From the NCBI GenBank assembly GCA_045601525.1, contig JAZRZR010000063.1, positions 1 through 64,000 on the forward strand: a DNA stretch of 64,000 nucleotides, written 5' to 3'. A model generated the notes under the pieces. That model saw only the letters and a list, made by a program, of their open reading frames with translations, had not been told where the DNA came from and searched no databases. Each line of letters opens with the position of its first letter. The stretch's first letter is position 1. Below, one piece after another: positions 50,361 to 59,321 of this stretch. The translations under genes were made by a program, and so were the position numbers. The DNA is from SIG565 sp045601525. Its GTDB lineage: Bacteria; Bacillota; Clostridia; Oscillospirales; Acutalibacteraceae.

Positions 50361-51169
50361 TATTTGCTCTTTTGTTTATATTGTAGCGGAGAAAGGGAAT
50401 ATTTTTTCTTAAATGCGCTACTAAAATAGGAGGGCGAGGAAAAGCCAGTTAAACGGCTTATTTCCTCAACCGAGAGATAGGACATTTTCAAAAGCTCGGC
50501 GGCATGCTCTAAGCGGATGCGGTTGCGGTATCCGAGGGGAGTTTCACCGACAATTTCCTCAAAAAGCCTTAAAAAATGGTATTTACTGATATTGCACATT
50601 TCGGCATAATCATTAAGGGTTGAAGTGCTGTTATAGTTCATATTCATATCCTGTACAACGCGGGCAATGCGGTTAAAATTCTCCTTATAAAGCGAGCCCT
50701 CAAATAAAAAGTCACGCTCAAAAATGGTTAGTAGTTCTAAAAGGCGATAGGTTGAAAGCCGTTCATAAAAAGGTTGTTTTTTGAGGGTTTCATCTATTAT
50801 TTGTTCGAAAATATCGGAATAAAGACTCTTAGGACTCAAGGGGTAAATAACCGAGGTTTTTAGGCTTATATTGTCGGGCAAGGCATCACATCTAAAGTGT
50901 ACATAATAAAACTCGGCAGTGGTTTCTCCCTTGTAAATATGGTGTTGTTTTTCGCCGGGGGCAAAAAGAACAAAGCTACCCATTTTGGCGGTTTGTGTTT
51001 TTTCAAAATAAAAGGTTTCGCTACCTTTTGAAATGTAAAACAAAAGCCAATCGTTTCGGCCTTGGGGTCTAAATATTTCCCTGTTAGGTTTTGCAAAAAT
51101 ATGGCCACAGCTTACAACAGTAATACCGTTTGTAACAGCCTTTTCTTCGGAATAAGAATTAAAAATCAT
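50360..51169 (-). CDS. AraC-family transcriptional regulator (cupin plus HTH)
   Basis: A 269-residue regulator. Residues ~25-100 are a cupin-type sensor (GSFVLFAPGEKQHHIYKG); ~170-269 hold two HTH motifs (TLNDYAEMCNISKYHFLRLFEE; SVEEISRLTGFSSPSYFSSAFKKKYSLSPLQYK). It is divergent from the dehydrogenase/aldolase/amidohydrolase operon, which it probably activates on a sugar-acid or amino-sugar. A clear -35/-10 pair lies upstream. Confidence 0.9.
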   Translation of the reverse strand: MIFNSYSEEKAVTNGITVVSCGHIFAKPNREIFRPQGRNDWLLFYISKGSETFYFEKTQTAKMGSFVLFAPGEKQHHIYKGETTAEFYYVHFRCDALPDNISLKTSVIYPLSPKSLYSDIFEQIIDETLKKQPFYERLSTYRLLELLTIFERDFLFEGSLYKENFNRIARVVQDMNMNYNSTSTLNDYAEMCNISKYHFLRLFEEIVGETPLGYRNRIRLEHAAELLKMSYLSVEEISRLTGFSSPSYFSSAFKKKYSLSPLQYKQKSK

Positions 51170-51225
51170 TGTATCACCGCAATATTTCTAAAGTTTTCAT
51201 CAATTTTTTGTATGGACACAGGGTA

Positions 51226-51254
51226 ATTATAGCATTAAAATGAAAGAAAAGCAA
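51226..51254 (-). promoter_or_regulatory. Promoter of the AraC-type gene
   Basis: Minus strand TTGCTT (51249-51254), 17-bp spacer, TATAAT (51226-51231). It overlaps the leader of the divergent operon, so regulator binding here can affect both. Confidence 0.6.
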
Positions 51255-51270
51255 TAAAAGGAGTAAATTT

Positions 51271-52353
51271 ATGGGCGTGGCTGAAAAATCATTTAGAATA
51301 GGTTGCGGCAGATATTTGCAGGAGCCTCATTTAATAAAGAAATGCGGGGCGGAAGTTTCGCGATTTTCAAATAAGGCGTTGGTGGTAGGGGGCAAAACGG
51401 CTCTTAGCATCACAAAGGCAAAAATTGAGGAAAGTTTAAGTGATGCCGATTTGAAATATGAAATAATCGAGCATATAGGAAGTTGTAATAAAGAGGATGC
51501 CGAAATTATAGCCGAAAAGGCAAAGAAAGAGGGCTTTGGTGTAATTGTTGGTGTCGGCGGCGGAGTGATTATGGATTTCGCAAAGCTTATCGCTAATATT
51601 GCGAAACTTCCTATTGTAAACATTCCAACTTCAACGGCCACCTGTGCGGCATACACCCCTTTGAGTGTTTGCTATACAAGAGATGGGCGCACCACGGGTA
51701 CTGTTCATTTTGAAAAAGAGGTTGATTCGGTTTTGGTTGATACTGCAATTATAACGGCTCAACCAACACGCCTTTTCCTTTCAGGTGTTTTTGATGCTCT
51801 TGCCAAGTTTGTAGAGATAAAACAACGAATAGCAACAGTAAAAGGCTCTTTAGGTCTTGATTGGGCATACATAATGGCCGAAAGTTCCTTTAATAAGCTT
51901 ATGGCAAATGTTAATGGCGTATTAGAGGATATGAAGCAAAATAATATCAGTGAAATTATCGAGCAAACAACCTTTATAACGGTTGCTGTAACGGGTGTAA
52001 TTAGCGGAATTGCAAGAGGCTCAAATCAATGCGCATTGGCTCATAAGTTTTATGAAACTGCAAGAAAACTGTATAATAAAGAGTGTCGCAACTATTTGCA
52101 TGGCGAAATGGTGGGTGTCGGCTTATTGCTGCAAAATCATTTTAATGGCGAGCAAGACCAAAACCAAGAACTGCTCTCACTTATGAAAGAAAACAATATG
52201 CCTAATAATGTTGAGGGCATTGGCGTTGCTGCAACAAAACAAACTATGAAGGAATTTTATGATGCGATTTGCAGCAGTAGCGCAATAGATAAAAACAATT
52301 TAGAACAATGCGAAAAATTCAAAATAAGCCTTGAATATTTTTGGGCGCTATAA
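51271..52353 (+). CDS. Iron-containing alcohol dehydrogenase (GldA/HcxA-like)
   Basis: A 360-residue dehydrogenase of the glycerol-dehydrogenase-like group. NAD motif VIVGVGGGVIMDFAKLIAN; PTSTATCAAYTPLSV; metal ligands in FDALAKFVE (Asp), ALAHKFYE (His) and NYLHGEMVGVG (His). It probably oxidises a polyol or 2-hydroxyacid, or reduces a 2-oxoacid. It is first of a three-gene operon with a KDPG-type aldolase and an amidohydrolase, so its substrate is likely related to a sugar acid. Ribosome site AAGGAG. Confidence 0.85.
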   Translation: MGVAEKSFRIGCGRYLQEPHLIKKCGAEVSRFSNKALVVGGKTALSITKAKIEESLSDADLKYEIIEHIGSCNKEDAEIIAEKAKKEGFGVIVGVGGGVIMDFAKLIANIAKLPIVNIPTSTATCAAYTPLSVCYTRDGRTTGTVHFEKEVDSVLVDTAIITAQPTRLFLSGVFDALAKFVEIKQRIATVKGSLGLDWAYIMAESSFNKLMANVNGVLEDMKQNNISEIIEQTTFITVAVTGVISGIARGSNQCALAHKFYETARKLYNKECRNYLHGEMVGVGLLLQNHFNGEQDQNQELLSLMKENNMPNNVEGIGVAATKQTMKEFYDAICSSSAIDKNNLEQCEKFKISLEYFWAL

Positions 52354-52363
52354 GGAGTAGGCT

Positions 52364-53008
52364 ATGAAAAACACAATAAAAACTATTGAGGAAAACAAAA
52401 TAATTGTTATAGTTCGTGGCGTGGAGAGGGAAAAACTTGTGTCCTTGTGCGAGGCGATGTATAACGGCGGCATCAAAGCCGTTGAGTGTACCTATGATGC
52501 AACAGGTAAAATAAGTGATGAAGAAATCTCCGAAAATATCAGACTGCTTGTGGATAATTTTGGTGATAAAATGGTTATAGGCGCAGGCACCGTGCTCACC
52601 AAAAAACAGGTTGCACTAACCAAGGCGGCGGGCGGTAAATTTATTATTTCACCCGATGTAAACCCCAAAATAATTAAATACACAAAAAGGCAGGGCTTGG
52701 TTTCAATTCCGGGCGCACTAACCCCAAGCGAAATTGCTTTGTCGGCTCGCGCCGGCGCCGATTTTGTTAAGGTTTTCCCTGTAAATCTTTTTGGACCTGA
52801 CTATATAAAGACAATAAAAGCGCCTCTTTCTCATATTAAACTTTTAGCCGTAAATGGTATTACTGCCGAAAATATGAATGAATATCTTTCGGCGGGCGCT
52901 GTCGGTGTTGGTATAGGCGGCGGTATAGTAGATAAAAAACTTATTGCCGAAAACGATTTTGAGGGTATCACTATAGCGGCGCAAAAATATTGTGAGGAGG
53001 CAAAATAA
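52364..53008 (+). CDS. KDPG/KHG-type 2-keto-3-deoxy aldolase
   Basis: A 214-residue class I aldolase (Eda-like). IVIVRGVEREK carries the conserved Arg; VECTYDA the Glu position; GAGTVLTKKQ; and DFVKVFPVNLFGPDYIKTIKAPL holds the Schiff-base Lys. It would split a 2-keto-3-deoxy-6-phospho sugar acid to pyruvate plus an aldehyde-phosphate. It is 10 bp after the dehydrogenase and abuts the amidohydrolase gene (0 bp), so the three act together. Which acid is used is unknown. Confidence 0.92.
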   Translation: MKNTIKTIEENKIIVIVRGVEREKLVSLCEAMYNGGIKAVECTYDATGKISDEEISENIRLLVDNFGDKMVIGAGTVLTKKQVALTKAAGGKFIISPDVNPKIIKYTKRQGLVSIPGALTPSEIALSARAGADFVKVFPVNLFGPDYIKTIKAPLSHIKLLAVNGITAENMNEYLSAGAVGVGIGGGIVDKKLIAENDFEGITIAAQKYCEEAK

Positions 53009-54118
53009 ATGCTGATTATTAAAAACGGAAGAATACATAATGCGATAGAGCCCGAAGCCTTTGTTGCGGATATTCTTGTAGAAAATGGCAAAATAGCCGA
53101 TATTAAGCAAAATATAGAGATAGACGGCGCCGAAATTTATGATGCAAAGGGATACGATGTTTATCCGGGCTTTATAGATGTGCATACCCATATAGGTATG
53201 TTTGGATTTTCAGGAGAGGCAACCAAGGACGATGTTGAAAAATATGATAACTGCACCCCAAACCATCGTGCCCTTGATGCCGTTAATATCTATGAGGAAA
53301 CCTTTTTAGAGGCGGCAAAGGCGGGTGTTACCTGTGCTTGTGTAGGTCCGGGTAGCGTGGCTTGTATGGCAGGTAGTCATATGGCTGTCAAAACCTATGG
53401 CGAAAATCGAATTGTTGCCGACCCCGTTGCTATGAAGATTGCCTTTGGCGAAAATCTTAAGAAAACCAAGGTGCAAACTCTCACAACAAGGGCAACTGTA
53501 GCGGCTACTATCCGTGAAATTATCCAAAGGGCAAAAGAGTATGATAAGAAAATAAAAAATGACGAGAAATATGAGTATGACCCCAAATTAGAAGCCATGC
53601 TCTGTGTTGTAAGGGGTGAAATACCTCTTAAGGCTCACGCTCATAGAAAAGACGATATTTTAACCGCTATTCGCATCGCCGAGGAGTGTGGAGTGAAACT
53701 AACTTTGGAACACACCACCGAGAGCGAGGGGATAGAAGACTTGTTGTTTGAAAAGGGATATCCGATAGCAGTAGGTCCGTATTTCTATCAACCAAAAAAG
53801 GCTGAAAATAGAATGAGTTCACCTAAGAATGCGGTAAGGCTTATTGAAAAAGGCTGTCGTGTGTCGGTTATGACCGATTCACCCATAGTTGCAACACAGT
53901 ATTTACCCGCTTCGGCGGCGCTTCTTATGCGAGAGGGTCTTAGTGAATTTGAAGCATTAAAGACCATAACAATAAACCCTGCTCGACACTTAGGTATAGA
54001 AAACCGAGTGGGCTCAATAGAAATTGGCAAGGATGCCGATTTGGTGATATGCAAGGGTTGTCCGTTGCAAATCACAGTAAAACCCACAGCAGTTTTCATT
54101 AACGGCGAAAAAATATAA
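53009..54118 (+). CDS. Amidohydrolase/deacetylase family metallohydrolase
   Basis: A 369-residue amidohydrolase. The composite N-terminal sandwich (NGRIHNAIEPEAFVADILVENGKI) precedes the metal motif PGFIDVHTHIG, AHAHRKDDI (metal His), TLEHTTES (His) and MTDSPI (catalytic Asp). It is close to imidazolonepropionase or N-acyl-amino-sugar deacylase-like proteins. With a KDPG aldolase and dehydrogenase it may deacylate or hydrolyse an amino-sugar acid derivative before cleavage. Substrate unknown. A bidirectional terminator follows. Confidence 0.85.
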   Translation: MLIIKNGRIHNAIEPEAFVADILVENGKIADIKQNIEIDGAEIYDAKGYDVYPGFIDVHTHIGMFGFSGEATKDDVEKYDNCTPNHRALDAVNIYEETFLEAAKAGVTCACVGPGSVACMAGSHMAVKTYGENRIVADPVAMKIAFGENLKKTKVQTLTTRATVAATIREIIQRAKEYDKKIKNDEKYEYDPKLEAMLCVVRGEIPLKAHAHRKDDILTAIRIAEECGVKLTLEHTTESEGIEDLLFEKGYPIAVGPYFYQPKKAENRMSSPKNAVRLIEKGCRVSVMTDSPIVATQYLPASAALLMREGLSEFEALKTITINPARHLGIENRVGSIEIGKDADLVICKGCPLQITVKPTAVFINGEKI

Positions 54119-54122
54119 AATA

Positions 54123-54160
54123 AAAACCACTGCAAATGGAAATTGCAGTGGTTTTTTTTG
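54123..54160. terminator. Bidirectional intrinsic terminator
   Basis: AAAACCACTGCAA pairs with TTGCAGTGGTTTT around a 7-base loop, followed by T8 on the + strand and preceded by A runs. It lies between convergent genes. Confidence 0.92.
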
Positions 54161-55018
54161 TTAGAATATTAACTTGTAAACACTGCCCGAGGCATCGGCA
54201 TAGTAGCAGTCACCATTTTCGGCAAAGTCTATCATTTCGGGCTCTATATCGGTGCCGAGTTCCTCAAAAAGCACAACCGTTTCTTGACACTTTTCGTTAA
54301 GATTTATTATTCGTAAAGCGGGCGGCGCCTCAATGCTTTGCGAAAATCCCTCGAGGGAATATATTTTATTGGATTTGGCACAACCGCCTTGTAAAAAGCG
54401 GTGGTAGTCAACATCAAAGCGGTCAATAATATCTTTTTCGGTTAGAACAACCCGCTTAACACCGTATTTGGCATCAAATTCGCCGTCATCAATTGAGGGC
54501 AAAGCAAAGGTGAAATAACGAGTTAAATTGTCGCCGTCTTTCATATTGTAGGCGTAAAACTTGTCGTTTTCCACCAAAAAATTACCATAGGGGCGCACAT
54601 CTCCACCCTCGGAACACCAAAGAGAAGCGTTCTCGGTAAATCCAATTTTGATTAACTGAACAAGTTTTAGCGTGAAGTTGTTTGCGTCTCTTGAAATTCG
54701 ATAAACACAAGCGCAGCCAAGAAGTTCTTTGTTGTCAAGACCTGCGTTATTATAAATGTTCGTGTACAAAAGCGGGAACTCATCATCGGGATGATAAAAT
54801 GTTTTACTAAAACAAGCGGCATTACTGTGAGGCGGCACACCGCCAACCTTTTCAAAAGAAAATGTCGCCAAAGGGGTAACCTCTTTGCCGTTAGCATTGT
54901 TTATCGAATTAAGGCTGTAAACCTGACAGTCACCAAAGGTGCCAAGATTAAAAAAATAATCGCCGTATATGGCGGCATCTTGAGCACAAGAGACCTTGCC
55001 CAAAGGAATAAGTTTCAT
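54161..55018 (-). CDS. Hypothetical beta-propeller-like protein
   Basis: A 285-residue cytoplasmic protein that I do not recognise. It has repeated strand-turn units ending in Y-F/Y-K-L (QDAAIYGDYFFNLGTFGDCQVYSL; HSNAACFSKTFYHPDDEFPLLYTN; NGDCYYADASGSVYKLIF), compatible with a 5- to 7-bladed propeller. The blades resemble those of enzymes or sensors of the arylesterase/lactonase type, but no catalytic residues are clear. Start ATG after GCGAGGTTGG. It is monocistronic; a composite repeat lies upstream. Confidence 0.6.
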   Translation of the reverse strand: MKLIPLGKVSCAQDAAIYGDYFFNLGTFGDCQVYSLNSINNANGKEVTPLATFSFEKVGGVPPHSNAACFSKTFYHPDDEFPLLYTNIYNNAGLDNKELLGCACVYRISRDANNFTLKLVQLIKIGFTENASLWCSEGGDVRPYGNFLVENDKFYAYNMKDGDNLTRYFTFALPSIDDGEFDAKYGVKRVVLTEKDIIDRFDVDYHRFLQGGCAKSNKIYSLEGFSQSIEAPPALRIINLNEKCQETVVLFEELGTDIEPEMIDFAENGDCYYADASGSVYKLIF

Positions 55019-55139
55019 TTATACCAACCTCGCATTTTTTAACTAAAGCCCTGAGAACCTGCTTTTTTACATTGTATCACAATGCCCTCAAAAAGTAAAT
55101 CAATAATTATAAACCCCAACAACACAAATTAAAACTTGC

Positions 55140-55282
55140 GTAGGGGCTGGCGGCCCCGACAGCCCGCAAGGGTTTGTGAAGTTAACGGACAGTCGAGGAC
55201 GCCTGTCCCTACGAAACGAAAAAATTGTAGGGCACGGCCCGTGTGCCGTGCCGCCACGGAACGACACGAGGTCGTTCCCTAC
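55140..55282. repeat. Composite GC-rich intergenic repeat (two GTAGGG...CCCTAC units)
   Basis: Two adjoining units begin with GTAGGG (55140 and 55227) and end with CCCTAC (55207-55212 and 55277-55282). Each contains internal hairpins: GGACAG/CTGTCC in unit 1; GGCACGG/CCGTGCC and GGAACGAC/GTCGTTCC in unit 2. Its GC content far exceeds the surroundings and no gene is present, so it looks like a dispersed non-coding element (REP/MITE-like). Confidence 0.75.
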
Positions 55283-55329
55283 GATGTGTTTGTAAAGGAG
55301 ATTTTTGTATATATGAAAGCAACAGGGGG

Positions 55330-55470
55330 CGCAAGGCGGAGCCTTGCGAATTAATAATGAATAGCGAATAATGAATAATTTCGGTGTGCCGTTGGCACGA
55401 TATATATAATGTCGGCAAAGCCGACACATTAATTATTCATTCTTCATCATTCATTTTTCATTATTCATTA
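55330..55470. repeat. AT-rich inverted-arm element with internal hairpins (MITE-like)
   Basis: Two arms made of ATGAATA/TATTCAT-type units (left 55351-55380, right 55431-55470) flank two hairpins, GTGCC-GTT-GGCAC (55386-55398) and TGTCGGC-AAA-GCCGACA (55410-55426); a third hairpin, GCAAGGC/GCCTTGC, precedes the left arm. No coding frame. Together with the GC-rich units it fills the 562-bp gene-free stretch 55019-55580. Confidence 0.7.
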
Positions 55471-55546
55471 AAGTGGAACCGACAACATTAACACTTTTCG
55501 ACAAGTTTTGTATGGCTATACATAGTGTAGTGGAGAGATATAAAGA

Positions 55547-55574
55547 AACAGCGGAGTGATTTCACTCCGCTGTT
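55547..55574 (-). terminator. Terminator of the GH95/dehydrogenase operon
   Basis: Perfect 13-bp stem AACAGCGGAGTGA with TCACTCCGCTGTT and a two-base centre (four-base effective loop). On the minus strand TTTCTTTATA follows; just downstream of the operon's last gene. Confidence 0.82.
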
Positions 55575-55580
55575 ATTATA

Positions 55581-56840
55581 CTATTCATTTTTGCTAAAAA
55601 AGTCGTAATAAAGCCAAAGCACTGTAAATCTATCCTTTAGTTCTTTGGCAAAAAGAACGGCATTTTTAATCTTTTCTTTACCGTATAGTGTGTAGAATTC
55701 GGTAATATCAAGTCCTACGAGGTCTAACATATCGCAAATGTTTTTTGAGGAGGGCATTTCTTCTAAAATTGCTCGAATTCCCTTTTCCTTTTCAAGATAA
55801 ACCGAACTTCTATCCTTATAATTTCCAACCTTGTTTTGAAGATCGATACAACTATTGGCGATGGGCCCGTAAACCTTGACCAAACACTTGTGTAACTTTT
55901 CGGCAGAAAGGCGGTTTAGATTTTTCTTAAAGGGCCTGTTAAGTATTTCTTCACGAAGCATAGCCGTGATAACCGTGGAATAGGCGACATCGATGCCGTG
56001 AGGGAAATATTCGGCGCCATCAAGAATACCCGTTATTTCGAAATAGTGTGAGAGATGGTGTTCACTGCCCGATGCGGGGCGTGAAGAGCCCGCAAAACTC
56101 ATTAAAATACCGATAATCACAAGGGCTTCCATAAGTGCCTTTATGCTTTCCTCGTTGCGTTTTAATATGCCGTTTGCAAGTTTTAGTGTAGAATCAATTT
56201 GCTCAAACGTTAAATCATAAATATATTGGCAAAAAAATTCGTTGTTTATAAGGTGACTTAACTTCCAGTCATTAAGAGCGGAAAATTTTCCAATAATATC
56301 ACCGTAGCCCGCTTTTATCATTTCTATTGGCGCATTTTTAAGAACATCAACATCTCCGATTATGGCTAACGGAAGCCCTGCGGGATAGGGCACCTTCATA
56401 CCGCCCGTAATCATAGCGGCTCCGTTTGAGGCGTAGCCGTCCATAGAGGGTGCGGTGGCAACAACAAGATAAGGAATTTTGTTTTGGTGTGATACATATT
56501 TGCAAAGGTCCTGAATCACACCCGAACCGATACCGACAATAATATCAATACCTAGAAGGCTTTGCTCGACAGTGGCTATCGCCGCCTCGTCGGGCACTAA
56601 TATTTTTGTTCCGTCAAAGATAACTCTCTTTGTTATCTTTTCGCCTAAAACCTTCTCGGTAATTTCTCCGGCGGCGGCATAGGTGTTTTGGTCGGCAACA
56701 ATAAGTGCCGCTTGAAAATCTTTGCAAATATCAGTTAGATACCTTGCGGCATTTTTTTCGATATAAACATATTTAATGTCACAATCGTGCCTTTTACCGC
56801 AACTGCAGTTTATACCCTTAAGGAGTTGATTTATATCCAT
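55581..56840 (-). CDS. sn-Glycerol-1-phosphate dehydrogenase-like protein (AraM/EgsA family)
   Basis: A 419-residue NAD(P)H-dependent dehydrogenase of the AraM/EgsA type converting DHAP to sn-glycerol-1-phosphate. NAD motif IIVGIGSGVIQDLCKYVSH; PSMDGYASNGAAM; metal ligands in GYGDIIGKFSALNDWKLSH (Asp), SEHHLSHYFE (His) and YFPHGIDVAY (His). It has an N-terminal Cys/His patch (CSCGKRHDCD). It lies 12 bp after the GH95 gene. Fucose breakdown produces DHAP, which would be its substrate, but G1P use is inferred from the family. Confidence 0.9.
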   Translation of the reverse strand: MDINQLLKGINCSCGKRHDCDIKYVYIEKNAARYLTDICKDFQAALIVADQNTYAAAGEITEKVLGEKITKRVIFDGTKILVPDEAAIATVEQSLLGIDIIVGIGSGVIQDLCKYVSHQNKIPYLVVATAPSMDGYASNGAAMITGGMKVPYPAGLPLAIIGDVDVLKNAPIEMIKAGYGDIIGKFSALNDWKLSHLINNEFFCQYIYDLTFEQIDSTLKLANGILKRNEESIKALMEALVIIGILMSFAGSSRPASGSEHHLSHYFEITGILDGAEYFPHGIDVAYSTVITAMLREEILNRPFKKNLNRLSAEKLHKCLVKVYGPIANSCIDLQNKVGNYKDRSSVYLEKEKGIRAILEEMPSSKNICDMLDLVGLDITEFYTLYGKEKIKNAVLFAKELKDRFTVLWLYYDFFSKNE

Positions 56841-56852
56841 TTTAACCTCCGA

Positions 56853-59183
56853 TTAAAAAGTGAAAACTGCGCTCTCGCCGTTTTTGAATTCGGCAACGAG
56901 GGTATCGTTGTTAAGAGAAAATGCCTTATCCGAAGAGGGCGTTTTGCCTGCGATTTTTAAGCAAAGAGTAGCATTGTCCTCGGCGGTAACTGCCACCTTG
57001 GTAGGCTTGCAGTTATCCCAATCAATATCAAACACAAATCCACCACGAGCCTTTATACCCTTTATAGAACCTGTTTTCCAACAAGGCGGAAGAGCAGGCA
57101 GAATTTCAACGATACGCTCTCCTATTTTTCCTAAATGGCTTTGGATAAGCATTTCGGTTACTGATGCAATAGCGCCAAAATTTCCGTCAATTTGGAAAGG
57201 CGGGTATGCCGCCATAGGATATATCTCTAAAAGATTAGTGGAGGCGGAGGTTTTAACTAAATGAGAAAAATGCTCAAAGGCTTTTGCGCCGTCCTTAAAG
57301 CGTGCATAGAAATTGGTTGCCCATGCTCTCGACCAACCGTTTTGTCCGCCGCCGTTTTCTATGCGGCGTTCAATTGTGTTGCGGGCGGCCGCAAAAAGTT
57401 CGGGGTCGGACTCGGTGATTTGGTCGGAAGGGTAAAGACCGAAAAGGTGCGAAATGTGGCGGTGACCCGGCTCAACTTCTTCATAATCTTTTATCCATTC
57501 ACAAATTGTGCCGTAGCGTTCACTTATTTTCATAGGCGGCAGTTTTTCAAGAGTTTTTTCGAGTTTTTCGGCAAAACAAGGGTCAATATTTAGTTTAGAT
57601 GCGGCAAAGGCAGTTCTTGTAAAGAGGGCATATATTATTTGAAAATCCATAGTTGCGCCGTATGTAAACATACTTTGTTTTTGTTCGCCGTTATCGTAAT
57701 AATAGAAACTATTCTCGGGTGAGTTGGTGGGGGCGGTAACTAAATATCCGTTGTGTTCAACCAAAAAGTCAAGCACAAATTCACAACTGCCCTTTAGAAC
57801 AGGATAAATATCCTCAAGATAATTTTCGTCACCCGTAAACTCATAATGCTCCCAAAGGTTAAGGCAAAGCCAAGGACCTGCCATTGGAAAAAAGCCGCAA
57901 TCTACCAAATCGTGCACACCTGTGCGACCAAAAACATCGCTCGTGTGATTACAGGTCCAACCCGAAGCCATAAATAACTTTTTGGCGGTGTCCTTACCGA
58001 ATTCGCTCAATTTTTTTATGTAGTTTGCAAAGGGTATAAAGGACTCGCCAATATTGGTGTTATCGGCAGGCCAATAGTTCATTTGAACATTTATATTTGT
58101 GTGGTAATCACTGCCCCACGGCGGTGTATAGCCGTGCACCCAAAGTCCTTGCAAGTTTGCGGGAAGGGTGGCGTTTTTGCCCGAACTTTCAATAAGCAAA
58201 TATCTACCAAAATTATAATAAAGGGTATAAAGGTCATTATCCTCGCAGTTTTCCTCGCGCATACGGCGTAAACGCTCATCGGTAGGCACATCGGCAAATT
58301 TATCACTCTTAAGGTCAAAGGAAACCTTGTTGTAACGCTTTTGATGGTCGGCAATATGGCTTGCTTTAATTTCCTCGTAATCAGCCTTTGCAACGATTTC
58401 AATTGAAGCATCAAGGCGCTTTTTATAATCGATACCATCATCAAAATTGAATTTTTCAATATTATAGTTGGTTGCAAAATTTGCAAAAATTGTAAAGGTT
58501 TTAGCACCGGTAAGGTGAACGGTATCGCCGCTTGCTGAAATTTCACCATCACTCACGATTTGTAGTTTGGCGCCGAATTTCATACCCAAAAAGCCTTCAC
58601 CGTAATGTTCAAGGGTAGGACAATTGAGTTGACCATCAAGAATTATTGTGTTGCCCTCGGCTTTAGTTTCGGCATCCTGACCTCGCAAAAAGGTTATAGA
58701 ACAGTCAAAACTGCCATCGGCAGTGGTTTTGGATACAAAACAATCGTACTTTTCACTTATAAAGGTTTCGCTCTTATAGTTTATACCGCTCTTTTGGTAT
58801 TCAACAGTGGCAATGGCGGTAGATAAATCTAAAGATTTTTTGTAGTTTTTATAATCATTTTTATCGCTATAATCAACAAAAAGTTCGCCAAAACTCTCAA
58901 AAAAGCGAACACGGGGTGGGTTGGCTAAAAGTGTGTCCTTGCAAAGTTGAGTAGCCTCAACATACTTCTCGTTAAAGAGCATATTGCGGATGTTATCAAG
59001 GTTTTCCTTGCTCGAAACATAGGTCTCCTCAAGTTGTTTTCCACTCCAAAGGGACTCCTCGCTTATTTCGATTTTTTCTCTATTAGGGTCACCGAAAAGC
59101 ATTGCTCCGATACGACCGTTGCCAAGGGGGAAAGCCGACATCCAATCATCAATAAAACGGTTGTGAAATACAATATGTGACAT
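56853..59183 (-). CDS. GH95 alpha-L-fucosidase (or alpha-L-galactosidase)
   Basis: A 776-residue cytoplasmic (no signal peptide) glycosidase. GH95 hallmarks are FPLGNGRIGAMLFGDPNREKIEISEESLWSG near the start; the NINVQMNYWPADNTN motif with the two catalytic-site Asn; APTNSPEN (general acid Glu); RHISHLFGLYPSDQI; and FQIDGNFGAIASVTEML (Asp). It releases L-fucose (usually alpha-1,2-linked) or galactose. I start at 59183, with GGAGGT before that ATG; the upstream extension lacks family match. It would supply fucose for the microcompartment locus 14 kb upstream. Confidence 0.93.
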   Translation of the reverse strand: MSHIVFHNRFIDDWMSAFPLGNGRIGAMLFGDPNREKIEISEESLWSGKQLEETYVSSKENLDNIRNMLFNEKYVEATQLCKDTLLANPPRVRFFESFGELFVDYSDKNDYKNYKKSLDLSTAIATVEYQKSGINYKSETFISEKYDCFVSKTTADGSFDCSITFLRGQDAETKAEGNTIILDGQLNCPTLEHYGEGFLGMKFGAKLQIVSDGEISASGDTVHLTGAKTFTIFANFATNYNIEKFNFDDGIDYKKRLDASIEIVAKADYEEIKASHIADHQKRYNKVSFDLKSDKFADVPTDERLRRMREENCEDNDLYTLYYNFGRYLLIESSGKNATLPANLQGLWVHGYTPPWGSDYHTNINVQMNYWPADNTNIGESFIPFANYIKKLSEFGKDTAKKLFMASGWTCNHTSDVFGRTGVHDLVDCGFFPMAGPWLCLNLWEHYEFTGDENYLEDIYPVLKGSCEFVLDFLVEHNGYLVTAPTNSPENSFYYYDNGEQKQSMFTYGATMDFQIIYALFTRTAFAASKLNIDPCFAEKLEKTLEKLPPMKISERYGTICEWIKDYEEVEPGHRHISHLFGLYPSDQITESDPELFAAARNTIERRIENGGGQNGWSRAWATNFYARFKDGAKAFEHFSHLVKTSASTNLLEIYPMAAYPPFQIDGNFGAIASVTEMLIQSHLGKIGERIVEILPALPPCWKTGSIKGIKARGGFVFDIDWDNCKPTKVAVTAEDNATLCLKIAGKTPSSDKAFSLNNDTLVAEFKNGESAVFTF

Positions 59184-59277
59184 AAAAACTACCTCCATAT
59201 TTTGATTTAAGTCGATAGTAACATAATTTTTAGTAAAAGTAAAGCGCAAAAAGCAAAAAGCGGTAGCGTTTTTAATT

Positions 59278-59314
59278 AAAACAAGCGAGGCGTTTTCACC
59301 TCGCTTGTTTTTTG
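59278..59314. terminator. Intrinsic terminator between GH95 and acyltransferase genes
   Basis: AAACAAGCGAGG (59279-59290) pairs with CCTCGCTTGTTT (59299-59310), then T run. On the minus strand it ends the acyltransferase transcript. Confidence 0.85.
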
Positions 59315-59321
59315 TTAAATG

